Source of the DNA: Tuctoria greenei
Lineage: Eukaryota > Streptophyta > Magnoliopsida > Poales > Poaceae
Direction of reading: 5' to 3'
NCBI GenBank assembly: GCA_036927565.1
Contig: JAYESD010000001.1
Location: forward strand, 69,087,751-69,151,750
Length of the DNA: 64,000 nucleotides
Under the pieces are notes generated by a model, which made no database searches, was not told where the DNA came from, and worked only from the letters and a program-made list of their open reading frames with translations. Below, piece by piece: positions 23,111 through 35,067 of this stretch. A program made the translations under genes and the position numbers. Positions within the stretch are counted from its first letter, which is position 1, and every line of letters begins with the position of its first letter.

Positions 23111-25023
23111 CTGTGAAAAAGATACTGGAACAATGAGAAGGTTTCCAACTCTCAACAGTTTATGAAAATTTAAAACTGGAGTTGTAATCACAGTCTGTTT
23201 CAGCTGACCTTCCTGTATAAATTCAAAATTATCATACAAGAAACGTCAGAACCAGGTGTTGGGTTGAATACAAAAGTTGTAGAACACTTTCCATCCTTTG
23301 CAGATTGTACTCATACAGATCCAGGTGAGCTGGGAAATAGAATATATACAGGTTTTAATTTGACCCACATTTTCTGGAAATTTTGACAGAGCCTCCCCTG
23401 CATATGTGGTGATTTCCACAATCTATACAGGTATATCATGACAATATTTTGAGTTAATGACAAGATAAAAATTGTATAACATCAAGTTAACAATCCATTG
23501 GTAAAAGATTTCGCCCATGCAACATTTGTTACATAGGTATAGTGTGCTAATTCTAAACTAGGTGCCAACTGTTTAAGTTCTGATCTGCCAGAACCAAGTT
23601 TGCAACCATAGGAATTTAACACGGTTATACCAAGATTTAGGCCAAGATTACAATATGAAGTTTATAGAGGACTTGCTATGCTTTCCAGAAATGTATATAT
23701 ATGACCATGTCACTATTCTGGATCAAAAGCTAAAGCTACCTAAACTTAACAGATGAACTGACTGTCGTTCAACAGCAGCACTGCAGTTCACTGTTTTGAG
23801 CTTGAAATTTGAATTGCTTCAAATTCGAATCAAGAGTAACTTTGAATAACCAAACTGTAGATTAGCTTATCTCCTTTTCAGAATCATAATAAGGCAGAAG
23901 ACTTTTCTACAGTGAGTTATAGAAAAATTACTGAGACTGGTACATCGGTAGGGTTATCTGGAGTAGTTTAAGCATACTCCGAATTTCAATAGATTCAAGC
24001 TTTCCTGCCTTGATGGTCAACAGAAAAGTTGTAGAGGACTTCGAGAAATTTTCATCCATATAGCATACCCCTATGTTTATTTCTAACTAACCATGATTAC
24101 AACCTGGCGAAGTTGAGCAAACTTTGGCCAGAAATCAAGAATCTTGGTGCTCACACATGTTGAATCGAATTTTTTTCTTTACAGAGTCCAAACCTACCAG
24201 CACCTGATAGTCGGACTTTCCAAAATACAATGCATCCAATTTTTGTCGTTGTTGGGGATGGTCAAGTATCAAAGTTGATACTGACGGTAATACGTACCTC
24301 ACCAAAGAAAATTCTAACCGGTTATTTCAGGATACGTTTATAGGTGGTCCTAGTATCGTTCACTCGCAAACGTGTGCTACACGGGTTGCTACCGTAGTCG
24401 ATGCTGCAAAAGATAAACAATACCCTTTCACACCTCAAATGCGGCACGGGGAAACACAATAGGCAGTCACAATAATACATATGAAAATAAATGCATAAGA
24501 CTCTGGTGTGAGTCGCCCTCGAGCGAGGTCATGTCTCGAGGTACATGGCTGTAAATACGTCTGTACAGCAAAGACTCTTGTACAAACCGGCTTATACACA
24601 CTCGGGAATACGTGTTTCGCATGCACCCTTAGAATATAATGATTCTAGAGAGGCATACTATCGGGTTATACACCACCCGACGGGGGCTCCCACTAACTTT
24701 GAAGCACGCTGGAGTACCGCGTGTCATAGGTTCTCAGAAACATAGAAAGTTCCAGAGACTCCTATTAACACTTCCTTGATAAGCCACGAAAAACTTCCGT
24801 GCTACCTCTCACATGGTGAGCTTACCGCAATTAATCCGCTTACGGCAGCGTACCTTACCTCTTACCTGACGCCGGAGCGTCGTTACAGAATTAGTAACAT
24901 ATAAGTTAGTTTACCACCTGTATATCTTATACTAATAATACTCCTTATAAGGGCATATAGCTAATTCCTCACTCAAATCCTAATTTTTGAAAATATGTTC
25001 TTTTCAAGTACACTGTTCCCAAT
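23111..25023 (-). other. E5 leader between PBS and extra ORF
   Basis: About 1.9 kb with no coding support on either strand. A pyrimidine-rich tract ending in CAG at 23111 suggests that part of it is a leader intron. Confidence 0.5.
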
Positions 25024-25038
25024 GATGCTCTGATACCA
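25024..25038 (-). other. E5 primer-binding site (tRNA-Met type)
   Basis: On the minus strand TGGTATCAGAGCATC, 4 nt from the 5' LTR border at 25043. It matches initiator tRNA-Met usage. Confidence 0.92.
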
Positions 25039-25403
25039 TGTCTGTGGGGACCGGAATCCCGACCGCCAAGGATCTAATTGGGTGGTGTCGTGCGATGCGA
25101 CACCCAACAGTATACAAGAATAGAACGAGAACAAATTTACAATATCAAGTCCTTATTGATAAGCACAACATAAATATTAAAAGTACTAGCGGAAGGAAAG
25201 AGAACTATACATCATAGCTACGCTCTCAGCACTAGTTATACAAAAGCAAAGTCATCCATGCCCTGGATACTTTGCACTAGCAACACACAATTCACGGTGG
25301 TGTGCAGGGTTCCCACTTGATTGTAAACCCTGGAGGGGGTGCAGCCTCGTCATTAAACCTGTCATCAGTCGTATAATCTGCAAAAACTCATTAACTGCAA
25401 ACA

Positions 25404-25418
25404 TGAGCATAAGGCTCA
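25404..25418 (-). other. Conserved LTR stem-loop (E5 5' LTR)
   Basis: TGAGC/ATAAG/GCTCA, identical to 8685-8699, about 360 bp from the PBS end of the LTR. Confidence 0.6.
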
Positions 25419-28378
25419 GCAAGACTAACCCTGTCACTAGACATATGCAAGGATGAGTACTAAACATAGGAGAGTAAAGCATAAGGACTCGCCAACAAGT
25501 GGATCCTTACAGTCATATTTTATTTAGCACATGACATTCCTCAGGAATGGCACATCATAGACTCCACAATCAAACAAGAAATGCCTTGCCGATGATATGA
25601 CATGCACAAGGCATACAATGCTATTACAGCTAAAGTATGGGGAAATTGTAAACTTTTAATTGTACTATTTCTAAGCCAAACAAGGTTGTTCAAGCAATTG
25701 TAAAACAATATGTCATATTCGTCTGACTTCTCTAGTATTTACTACATCACGACACAGTGAACAAGTGGTACTCTATTACCGTGAGGGATGGTGATTGCAA
25801 TCAGGACACGCCCGGAACAACACGACACATATGCACTTTCGGAAATGCCAGCGAGAACTTTCAGCAGTACCTACATAACAGTTCAGTACTAGTCGTATAT
25901 GGCCACCTTTCACTAAACACTCGAATGTCGAACTGGTCGATCCATCACGAGCACGAGCTCACTGCGTGGGGCGTACTCCGACGTGCCCAACAGCTGATTT
26001 ACACCTTGCTGCCTTTATCCCATGCCTATGAAATGGAACGGAATGCCTCAACAAACACGTATCAAGCTACATCAGTTTACTAGAGCCCAGTCCTCCAATA
26101 TGTCACCGGTACAATTCAAGCATGTCCAGCGGGACCGCACAAGAAACGGTCCTGAACCGACACAAGCAGGGCTACGCACGTGAGACCACATCTTATTGCA
26201 TCCTATCCACTGCTCGGTCTCAATTTCATATTCATAAACCATTTTCTTATTCTAGAATCTCCCATGTGATAAAATTCCTTTCTCGCGAGTAGATTCCAAC
26301 TACTCGACTTCTACCGAATTCCTATGAGCATAAGCATAGCAGTGTCTACTCAACGGTTGTAGACCTACCCAAGATTCCATAGGATTTGTGGGCCATGCAA
26401 GTGGATGTCAAACACCTTAAACGTAATGCAAAATCATCTGAAGACGTAAGGTGAATGAAAACTGCAAAATACTGTAAGGAACTTAAATGCAAACCGGGGC
26501 TTGCCTGAAAGCGAGTCTGCGTCTATGTTAGTTTGTGGCGGCTGGACCTCCAAGGCTTCCGGCTGCTCCTCGACTTCAGCTACTACACGAGATGCATATA
26601 CTAGGTATAAATGATTTTGTGAATAATTATATGCTTAAGGTGGTGTGTGTATATTAAGATACAATAAGACAATTATCTTAATTGACTTTGGGATTTTTAT
26701 GGTGTATACTAGATATTATGGGGAAGACACTTGCAAAGAACAGGAGATGATAAAGGATATTTGTTATTCTTAACAATTATGGTAAGCAATAAGATTCCTT
26801 GAATTTTGGTTGAAACTTTGGAGATTTATTATGGCTACCAAGCGTCGTATCATGTAGAGGGGGGTCTCACTGGTTCTAGGAAAATTTGTTTCACAATTTT
26901 CTGAGTTTTCTACAGGAAGAAACTGATTTTTAAATTTTGGGTAAATTTCTGGAAATTCATTTTTCCATTTTTCTCAATTTATAGCTACATAGAGGTTTGT
27001 GACATAGATCAACCCAGTATTTTAAGTCCAAAGAACATGAAATTTTACTGGAGATCACATGTATTTCTGACCAAAATTGGGAATTTTCCAATTAACATAA
27101 CTGTAGGAATGAATTCTTTAAGCATTTTGCTTATCTGAATTTTGGATCAATTTCTATAGATTTTCATACAAATCCAAGTGTTCCACTGGACAATATTCTT
27201 CATGCTGGTTCTAACAAAATTTATTTGGGAATTTTTGGACAATTCTACTGGAAGTTATGGATTTTCTAAGTTGGGATTGAATCTGGATTTATTTTCTTAT
27301 TGGAAATTTCAAATAAAAGGGGCTGGTCCCACTTCATTTGAATTCGACCAATTGGATTGGAGCCACAGCGGGGGTCACGGGGTTTAACCGCGCAGCCACA
27401 CCGGATCCTATCCGCAACTGATCCCACACGAGAGGGTTACGCTGACTGGTGGGTCCCGCATCTTCGTCTACCTCCCGACGCGGCAGCGCTCCTCGCCGGA
27501 AACTGCGGCGGTGCCTCGCCAGAACTGGTGCGACGACCTCCTCTCGGCCTCGCCGTGACCGCTCCACCCTAAAATTGACTGCTCAAGCCGATGGTGGGGT
27601 CCAATCATGCCGGTGATGGCCGGAGACGGCAGTGTGATGGTGACGGCGGAGCTAGGGGGTCAGTCTTCGTCGGAAATGCTAGGGAAAGGCTCAATCGACT
27701 CGGGAAAAGCTCGGGAGGGTTCATGTGAACAACAGGATGATGATTTGGGTGTCAGATTGGGGTGAAATCACCGGCAAAGTTGAACTCGACGGTGAGGTAC
27801 GGTTTTTCAACCGGCGGCCATGAAAACTCAAAATCCGACCTCGTTTCTCGATGGCTTTCTCTCAATTTTTGTGAGGTGATGCGCATGGAGGTCTAGGAGA
27901 TAATACCTTATTGGATTGACAATTAATCGTACGTATAAACGGAATTTAACCGGTAATCTATCAACATCGTATGAACTGTTTTTGGGAAAACTGGAGATAA
28001 AGGAGCTAGGAAACATGACAGTGTCTAAAACTTCACAAGAAGCATCTAGGTACCTTTGCGCACCTTATTGCTTCAAAGAGGAAGATGGAATCGGTTTGGA
28101 GTGGTCTGTCCTCGTGGAACAGGAAGCTTCCCTTCGCGACCTCACCCTTGAGCATCGAGGAACTTCGAAATACCACACATATAAGCAGTGAATCAAACAA
28201 GTGATTGGACAAGAAGGAAGAGTAACTAGTTGAGCAAAATTTTGCTGTTGGAAGCACTGCAATTCTTTGCCTTGTTTGGCCGGCGCGTCAAGAATAGCGG
28301 TGGTGGTGCGGTGCTGTGGCGGAAGAATGAAAACAGAGGCGAGTGCTCGGGGTGGTGTCCACTGCGACCGAGGGAGGG

Positions 28379-28387
28379 TATTTATAG
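28379..28387 (-). promoter_or_regulatory. E5 5' LTR TATA box
   Basis: CTATAAATA on the minus strand in a GC-rich context. It is positioned to drive the E5 genomic RNA, with a start predicted near 28350. Confidence 0.6.
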
Positions 28388-29300
28388 GCCGGGGAGGAGT
28401 AGGGGGACGCCATGAAGCAGGCAGGCGAGCAGCTCCGTAGAGCTTTGCATGTGGCACGATGCCGAGCTGAGGAACACCGGAAAAACGGCGTTCAGAGCCG
28501 CTTCGAGTGTGTCCCACTGACTGGTGGGTCCCACGACCTTATCCCTGTCCCTCCACTGTAGACTTCAATTCTCCTACCAAATGGTGTCCAAAAATTCTAG
28601 ATTTTTGTGTGGAGGCTCAAATAAATATCTAAAATTTGATTCTGCAATTGGATTTTTAATTGGATCAAGTTTCAATTGGATTTCAAATTCAAATTTGAAT
28701 TTGGATGGAATTCAATTGTGCCACTGTTTTAAATAGCAATTGAGTTCCGAAAAATGTGAAACTATGAGAATAAGTCAAGCAAGTTATGCTGACCATGAGT
28801 GTGTGTTCAAATCTTGATGTTCAAACTAGTTGAAAAGAATTCATAACTTGAATTCATAACATGGTTCGAATTTGCTAAGCGTCTCAAATAAAATAGCAAA
28901 TGAAGTTCAAAATTTATGAAACTTTGCAGGAAGTCTATTTGGAATATTAGAAAACCATAAAAAAATTTATGGCATCTGAATTGAAAATTTTTTGAGAGGG
29001 CCAATTATACAGTAGTATATATTCAATTTATATTAATTTGAATATCTATTTGATACTTCATATTAAACTGGCCTAGCAATCTTTCTTCAAATAATTCCAA
29101 ACTTTGAAGAGAGGTCTAAAGAATTAATCTAAGTTCATTGGTGAAGTTTATTCCTCATGTAAATAAATTTAAACATGAGTAGAAGAAAAGGTTTGATGAG
29201 ATCAAGTTTATAAGCATGGCTATAATTGGTCTCCATTAGGGTTAACAACTAATTTACAACTGAACCTCAAATGAAGGAAAATGTGGGATTTTACAGTTTC

Positions 29301-30123
29301 ACCATGACAAAAGTGATAGGTATTAAAGAGAATAAAGTCATGAAGATGACAAAACAAGAATCATGAAAATTCGTCGAGAGAAACTCAAGTTACGCTCTAA
29401 AGATCGAACAAAGAGACTCAATCTGTCCTACCCAATAAAAACAGTTGTGGATAACTGCAAAGAAACTCGTGTAGATCAGAAACCACAAATCCAATGACCG
29501 TGAAATTTTGACAGATGCTAGAAAATTAAGTTGTGAAGACAGCACAAAAAGAATCACATCAATCGGATCTGTAAAACTCGAGTTATGATAATACCACCAA
29601 AGAAAGGTAGTGTTGTGCAGAAAACTCGACGAGAAAAACTTGTCTGGAACAAGTCGGACGAAAAAGGCACAAAAGTTCCTTTCAACTACGAATTTTATTC
29701 AATATAACACAAGAGGAATAGCCCCAAAGTCATCTACCACGAGTTCTGCCTCCCTTGCTTATATAACCAGCCCGAAGGCCAATCCAACTCAAATGAGGAC
29801 TCTAATCCTACTCAAATCACGAATCAAAACTTTCCATAACCGCTCAAGATCTTCCTATTCGCAGATAGAACCAATCTAGAGACTTCCTAAAAAACCAAAA
29901 ACACATCTCGTATTCCTAAACAGCTTGACTTTCGTGCGACACACGAAGACTACCATAACCAACTCAATACTTTCCATATTGAGCTATAACTGACTCAGCC
30001 AGCAGCAAAAGTCATAATACGATACGATCTGATCCTTCAGAGCTTCCTTCCACAACCCGTCTTCAGAACCATGTTGCCACTTCATGCACCGCATGCATAC
30101 GTGCAAACACCTTCCTTCGACGT
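29301..30123 (-). repeat. E4: solo LTR of E2 family, piece 2 of 3
   Basis: Matches E2 LTR about 4910-5715 (for example the block ending GGTAGTG, 5190-5215 with 29590-29615). It lies between the right TSD of E5 (29296-29300) and E7, whose left TSD is GACGT (30119-30123). It includes the conserved TTATATAA motif. Confidence 0.88.
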
Positions 30124-30973
30124 TGTCGGTACCCTACGTACTGGGTACCCCAAGATACCGCAAAAAGTGCAAGAAAGTTGCACCCGTCAGAATTGAAGGC
30201 CCTTGCAGGTCCCACATGGCATGTTGCATCGGACCCACTCCCCTCACATGACTGGCTCCCGGGTTAACACGTGTAAAATAAGACCGGAACAAAACTCCCA
30301 ACCAAGGGAATCTCTGGCGACTACACGTGTACAACAGACCTAGACCTAGCCCCCGTCAGAGAGGAGCTCCGGTACCGACACGTGTATAGCAACCCCAGAC
30401 CTACCCTCCCACAAGGGAAAGCTCCAGATCTGCCACGTGTGGAGCCTCCGGACCTTCGTCACCAACAGAAATACAAGCCAATCATGACCATTACAGAAAT
30501 TGAAGGATGGTTAAAGCGGCAGTTACAAGGTCTGATAATGTGTAATTAATGCCATATTAATGACACACGATTAGTGCAATGTTGATACGGGTAATGCTAC
30601 CATGAAGGCACGTTACCACACTATTAATTGTACTTAATACCCTATAGACAGTGTATTAGGTCATTAAGCACGCCAGGGCCACATGTCGGGCAAGGCCGGC
30701 TTTGTAACGGTCGGTCCTTAGAACTATAAAAGGGTTGCACCGCACGAATATGGGGGGATCCAAGCTAAATCAACCTGACCCTAGCAAACTCACTCGCTCA
30801 ATACAATTACACAAACCCCGTGAAGTAGGGTGTTACGCTCAGGCTGCCAGAACCACGTAAATCTCTGAGGTCACCATCTTGATATTGATCTTTGCGTTCC
30901 CCAACCATAAAAGAACCTTTGCGGGCTACTTCTCGGCGGGTCCGAGGGAAGTGTCGTATCAAACACTTCGACA
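30124..30973 (+). repeat. E7 5' LTR
   Basis: TGTCGGTACCC...CTTCGACA, 850 bp. TATA-like CTATAAAAG at 30724-30732 is followed by GGTTGCACC, conserved in the 3' LTR at 55436-55444. Confidence 0.92.
30724..30732 (+). promoter_or_regulatory. E7 LTR TATA box
   Basis: CTATAAAAG, conserved in both LTRs. A start about 30 bp downstream is expected. Confidence 0.6.
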
Positions 30974-30975
30974 TT

Positions 30976-30996
30976 TGGCGCGCCAGGAAGGGGGGC
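30976..30996 (+). other. E7 primer-binding site
   Basis: TGGCGCGCCAGGAAGG starts 2 nt after the LTR end (30973). This GGCGCGCC-type PBS is typical of Tat-lineage elements and differs from the tRNA-Met PBS of E2, E5 and E9. Confidence 0.8.
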
Positions 30997-31011
30997 TTTC
31001 GATATCACAAG

Positions 31012-32180
31012 ATGGTGAATTTTGTTGCCAGGTAATCCAATGGCAATCGTGCTGAACAACCTGCTGGAGGAAACCCCTCCAACGTTCAGCGACCAGCAGG
31101 TGCCAATGCTCCAGCGGGCACTGTAGCACCATCTGTTTCGGCAAACAATGCCGATCAACGAGATGGGGCATCTGCGTCGATCATTGTATCGGCAAACAAC
31201 AATCCCAAGTACATGCTCATTGCTGTGCAAGCTCTTCTGCAACATCCACCACCTCCAGGTGCACCCCAGGGTGCTATGGAGTAGTGGAGGGCTGATGTTG
31301 ACCATCTGGTCGCAGCTACGGCTGCAGGCATCACCAACCAAGGTCCTCCTCCTTCAGGGGCGAGCACCTTCACAACGACGGACCATGCCTGGCCGGCTTG
31401 GTCCACAAGCCTCTCAACAGAGGAGACGTGCTGCCTCCCAACAAGTGACTTCGTTGCCCCCCCCCCCCCGGGGCGCGATGCACCCATACTATCACCAGGA
31501 TCCCGACTCATGACCTGCGGTAGGAACAAGATCGCCGTTACCGTGTCCATATAGAGCGTGCTCGTGAAAGGCGAGAGGCTAGAGACAACCCTGCTCCGCA
31601 AGGAGCAGGATGAGGTTGTTCTGCCCTGGCCATGCACTTACGTATGGTCAGGTGGCCACAAAAGTTTCGGCTTCACTTGCCGGAAAAATTCGACTGGGCA
31701 GTCAACCCCGCCAAATTTCTTCAAATCTACTCAACTGCCATATTGGCAGCGGGGAGGTGATGAGGCTGTAATGGCCAATTACTTCCCGGCGGCCTTAACT
31801 GGGACTGCAAGGTCCAGAACCTTGCCGAGCGCTACAACAAGCGCTAGGAAGAAGTTCCTTTCCATCAAAGGGAAGGAAAACAAAAAGTCGATGATGCTCC
31901 AGCTAAAGAGGAGCTAGGTTTCCAATACCCTAAAAAGGTCTCGAAAGCCGTTTACAACACTGTCAACGACGACTCCGAGGCCTCTAACAACGAGCGCCGA
32001 AAAACCCTGAACACTATCTATGGTAGTTCTTGGGACATCACCTCTCGTCGCATCCTCAAGACAATGCAGCGGGACATGGCCATGGTAGCTCCTGCTGCTA
32101 AGGCAGAACCACATCGGAAGTGGATGAATACACCCATCATTTTTGATGCTTTGGACTGCCCCCAAAACATGATCGGAGTT
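31012..32180 (+). pseudogene. gag: E7 gag (internally deleted)
   Basis: The N-terminal part (about 31180-31300) reads NNNPKYMLIAVQALLQHPPPPGAP. The capsid start is near 31660-31800 (KFRLHLPEKFDWAVNPAKF, then GDEAVMANYFPAALTGTAR). Directly after that the capsid core is missing and a C-terminal spacer follows (NLAERYNKR, then LNTIYGSSWDITSRR near 32005). Stops and shifts are frequent, including a C homopolymer near 31456-31469. No zinc knuckle was found; it was probably in the deleted part. Confidence 0.65.
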
Positions 32181-32189
32181 GGTCAACTC

Positions 32190-32580
32190 CCGTTGATGGT
32201 GTAACCCACCATTAACAATATCCAAATCCACCATGTAATGGTGGATGGAGTTTCCGGGCTAAACCTCATAAGCTTCAAAGCTTTCATTAAGCTTCAGCTC
32301 CGGCCTTCGGACCTTCGCCCATCCCGACCTTTATCCGGAGTAGGTCCTGTAACCATTACTCCTCTTGGTTCCATTACACTCCCAGTGACCTTCGGGACCG
32401 GGGAGAACTACAGAACTGAGTAACTGGTTTTTGACGTTGCACAAATTAGTCTGCCCTTTAATGCCATTTTGGGTAGGCCAGCTTTATACAAGTTTATGGC
32501 TGCTGCCAATTATGGTTACCTGGTGTTGAAGATGCCAACACCCACGGGTGTTCTCCGGATCCATGGAGATCATACCGCAT
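32190..32580 (+). pseudogene. pol: E7 pol: protease
   Basis: HHVMVDGVSGLNLISFKAFIKLQL (read in two parts near 32235) carries the Tat protease active-site region with the catalytic Asp kept. Then come LPVTFGTGENYRTE, FNAILGRPALYKFMA and YGYLVLKMPTP, the usual protease end. Two in-frame stops are seen. It lies between gag and RT as expected. Confidence 0.75.
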
Positions 32581-32839
32581 GAGTCCCTGCACTGGAAGAA
32601 ATTTATGCGCTTACCACAATGCAAGAGGAAGCATCCGGTAAGGAGCCAGTTGCAAATCCTCCAAGCATTTGTCACAAAGGCTCTACCTCCGCACCTCATG
32701 TGCAACGAAGCGACGACGCCGACATTCCCATCAAAGTCATCCAAATTGGTTCTGATGCTGCTCAGACTACGCGTATATCGGGAGGTCTGAACAACAAATA
32801 GGAACTCGGGCTCATCACTTTCCTCCGGTCTAATGTCGA

Positions 32840-33437
32840 TGTGTTTGCCTAGCAACCGTCACAAATGCCTGGGATCCCTAGGGAGGTGACTAAGCACAAT
32901 CTGAAGATTTACCCACACGCTCGACCTGTACACCAAAAGCCTCAGAAGCAATCAATCGAGCGACAAAACTTCATCTGACAAGAAATCAAGAAGTTGCTCG
33001 AAGATGGATTCATCCGGGAAGTCTTCCATCCAAAATGGCTGGCAAACCCAGATTTTGTACCCAGGGCCGGTGGGAAGCTTTGGATGTGTATCGACTACAC
33101 CACCTTAAATAAGGCATGTCCAAAAGATCCATTTCCACTACCTAGAATAGATAAGATAGTGGACTCCACCTCCGGGGGTGAACTACTGTGTTTCTTAGAT
33201 GCATATTCTGGATATCATCAAATCCAAATGTCTAGGGAAGATGAAGAGCATACTGCCTTTATAATAGTAGATGGATTGTATTGTTATACTGTGATTCCAT
33301 TTGGTCTCAAAAATGCTGATTCAACATTTGTGCGAGCCATGTACAAAACATTTGGAGAGCTAATTAAAGACTTGGTGGAGGTTTATGTTGATGACATCGT
33401 CAGAAAAATCAAAAACAATGAGTCACTCCTTGACAAC
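32840..33437 (+). pseudogene. pol: E7 pol: reverse transcriptase, first part
   Basis: KLLEDGFIREV, VPRAGGKLWMCIDYTTLNKACPKDPFPLPRID (two adjacent blocks), FLDAYSGYHQIQM (first catalytic Asp kept), IPFGLKNA and VYVDDIV (YVDD box intact). Open for 148 codons from 32994. The frame stops because E8 is inserted after LLDN. RT resumes at 35068 with LQSVFDKLR. Confidence 0.88.
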
Positions 33438-33923
33438 TGATGACGGCTGTTATATACCAATTTCATCCGTCAATTTAACTCAATTATGTGAAGGATTTGT
33501 CATTTCTTGCACACATCACATTTTTATCTAACCCAATTCCACTTGGACTTGGAGAAATATGTGTATGCAACATTTTATTCAGGAAATGAGGAAATGTAGA
33601 GGGACCAATCCTATAAAATATCATACCAGCCAATCAGGTGACGACACGTGGCATCCTATGGACCAAATGGCCCACAAACAGAGGTATCCGAGGAGATCCA
33701 ACGGTGTATCACCCAGATACATCAGTGGGACCCACCTGGCAGCCACCTGGAGAAAGCACATGAGAAACGGTGCAATAACCAGGTCGGCAGAAGCAGGGGG
33801 TCGGCCGACCTGGTCCTTGCACCAAACTCGGCCAGCCTCCACGTGTTGGCTCCTCCCGGCTCCCTGGAGTCAATGGTGACTGATTCGCGCACTTTTGGTG
33901 GCGGGAACCGACCTCAACACTAG

Positions 33924-33931
33924 TATAAATA
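33924..33931 (+). promoter_or_regulatory. E8 LTR TATA box
   Basis: TATAAATAGGACCCC context, a typical plant core promoter. Confidence 0.55.
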
Positions 33932-35011
33932 GGACCCCCTACCCCTCACTTCAACACACACCACTTGGGCATCATTCTATTGTATACACTATCTTCCATA
34001 GTCCTTAGAGGAGTTAAGATGTAGAGAGGAGAGCCTCTAGTCCCAAGTCCAAATTGGGAAAGGAGTAGAAGGAGTCTCTCTTCCAAATTCCACATTGGGA
34101 AAGGTATGGCTTATGTATTCCTTCTTGTATTTGTGACTTTGTGCTCAATAAAGATATTATCTTTAGTCTTCTTTTATACGTATACTTGGACAAAGTGTTT
34201 CTTGTTTGATTGTGGAGTCCATATATGTGGAAGGTATAGTCTTTATGATTTCACTCTCATGATCACATCTTATGGTCATAAACACTACAGACCCCCACTA
34301 TAGTCTATGTAGTTATGACATGATTATGTTAATATGAATGACTTATGCTATGCTTCAACATTGGTTCAACAATGTTTATGTTAGTGATTGCCTTGGGATG
34401 GCTTGTGCCATGGCTCCTACGGTATTTGCTTAGTATGCTAGCTTGGTGCTAGGGTATTTAAGTAGCTTTGGATGTCTCGTAGACCCACGGATTGAAGAGG
34501 TAGGCAGTAGGTGGTGACAGCCCTATCTATCCTTTGTAATGCTCTACGTTCGGCTATGCCACAGGCTCTTGGCGGGACTCGCCCTAGTATTGCTAGGAGT
34601 AAGCCCGTGCCCGATGTGTTGAATAACATTGCATAGGAATTCATCATTTACATGACCATTAGTATCTACCTTAGGCTATGTATATGTATTAGGAGCATTG
34701 TAGGAGCAACTCTCTAACTCTGAATCCAATCTCCCTCTAGGACTCATATTACCCTTCAGAATAGATTGCCTAGGTGTGTGTCATACTACCCCTATTATCA
34801 ACTTACCCCTGTCCGGATAATGGATTAGTATCCCATAGCTTGACCATAAGAGTAGTATATACTTTACTCCATTGCCTTCCTTTGGGATAAATACGATACA
34901 CTTAGAAATAATCATGGGTGAAATGCTACAACTGTATCTTCCGTGCGCTTGCGGATCTCATCTCTTTACCGGAGATGATCTGTTGTGTTAAGAAATATCA
35001 ACAAGCATTTC

Positions 35012-35029
35012 TGGCGCCGTTGCCGGGGA
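35012..35029 (+). other. E8 primer-binding site
   Basis: TGGCGCCGTTGCCGGGGA, the PBS type commonly seen in Athila-like and related plant Ty3 elements. Confidence 0.8.
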
Positions 35030-35067
35030 TGATTTGTTAGTATATCTTAGGAGCCATCAAAAACAAC

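Larger units (their letters stand above)
8325..29295 (-). mobile_element. E5: Tekay-like Ty3/gypsy chromovirus
   Basis: Complete but decayed element on the minus strand, about 16.4 kb without nested E6. Right (5') LTR is 25043-29295; PBS 25038-25024; an extra ORF 23110-22089; gag 21737-20566; PR-RT-RNase H-integrase-chromodomain down to 17211; PPT 17162-17150; left (3') LTR is 17149-17132 plus 12556-8325. The flanks GTTTT and GTTTC (8320-8324, 29296-29300) fit a TSD with one later change. LTR length (4250 and 4253 bp) and the C-terminal chromodomain suggest the Tekay/Del clade. Confidence 0.88.
25043..29295 (-). repeat. E5 5' LTR
   Basis: 4253 bp, TGTGGGGACC...GATTTTACA, matching 8325-12556 plus 17132-17149. 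No supported gene. TATA at 28379-28387 implies a short U3 (about 0.9 kb) and more than 3 kb of transcribed R-U5. The 108-codon plus-strand frame at 25757-26083 is not conserved as an open frame in the other LTR and is rejected. Confidence 0.9.
33438..35062 (+). mobile_element. E8: Athila-type LTR + PBS relic
   Basis: A 1566-bp LTR (33438-35003, TGATGACGG...ATATCAACA) is followed by a PBS and only about 30 bp of interior. The last bases (ATCAAAA, 35056-35062) resemble the LTR end ATCAACA. ACAAC flanks both sides (33433-33437, 35063-35067), and the RT frame of E7 resumes exactly. This fits a full element that lost its interior and nearly all of the 3' LTR. The LTR has a TATA box (33924-33931) and no gene. 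Confidence 0.75.

Noticed and set aside
25757..26083. 108-codon plus-strand ORF in the E5 5' LTR
   Set aside because: The other LTR (about 9040-9360) has stops in the same frame, there is no recognisable domain, and it is antisense to E5.
30871..32234. Minus-strand ORFs over the E7 leader and gag (30871-31341, 31155-31637, 31914-32234)
   Set aside because: They are antisense to recognisable gag/protease blocks and have no domain; GC-rich codon bias keeps these frames open.
34438..34647. Minus-strand ORF in the E8 LTR
   Set aside because: Short, within a non-coding LTR, without any recognised domain.
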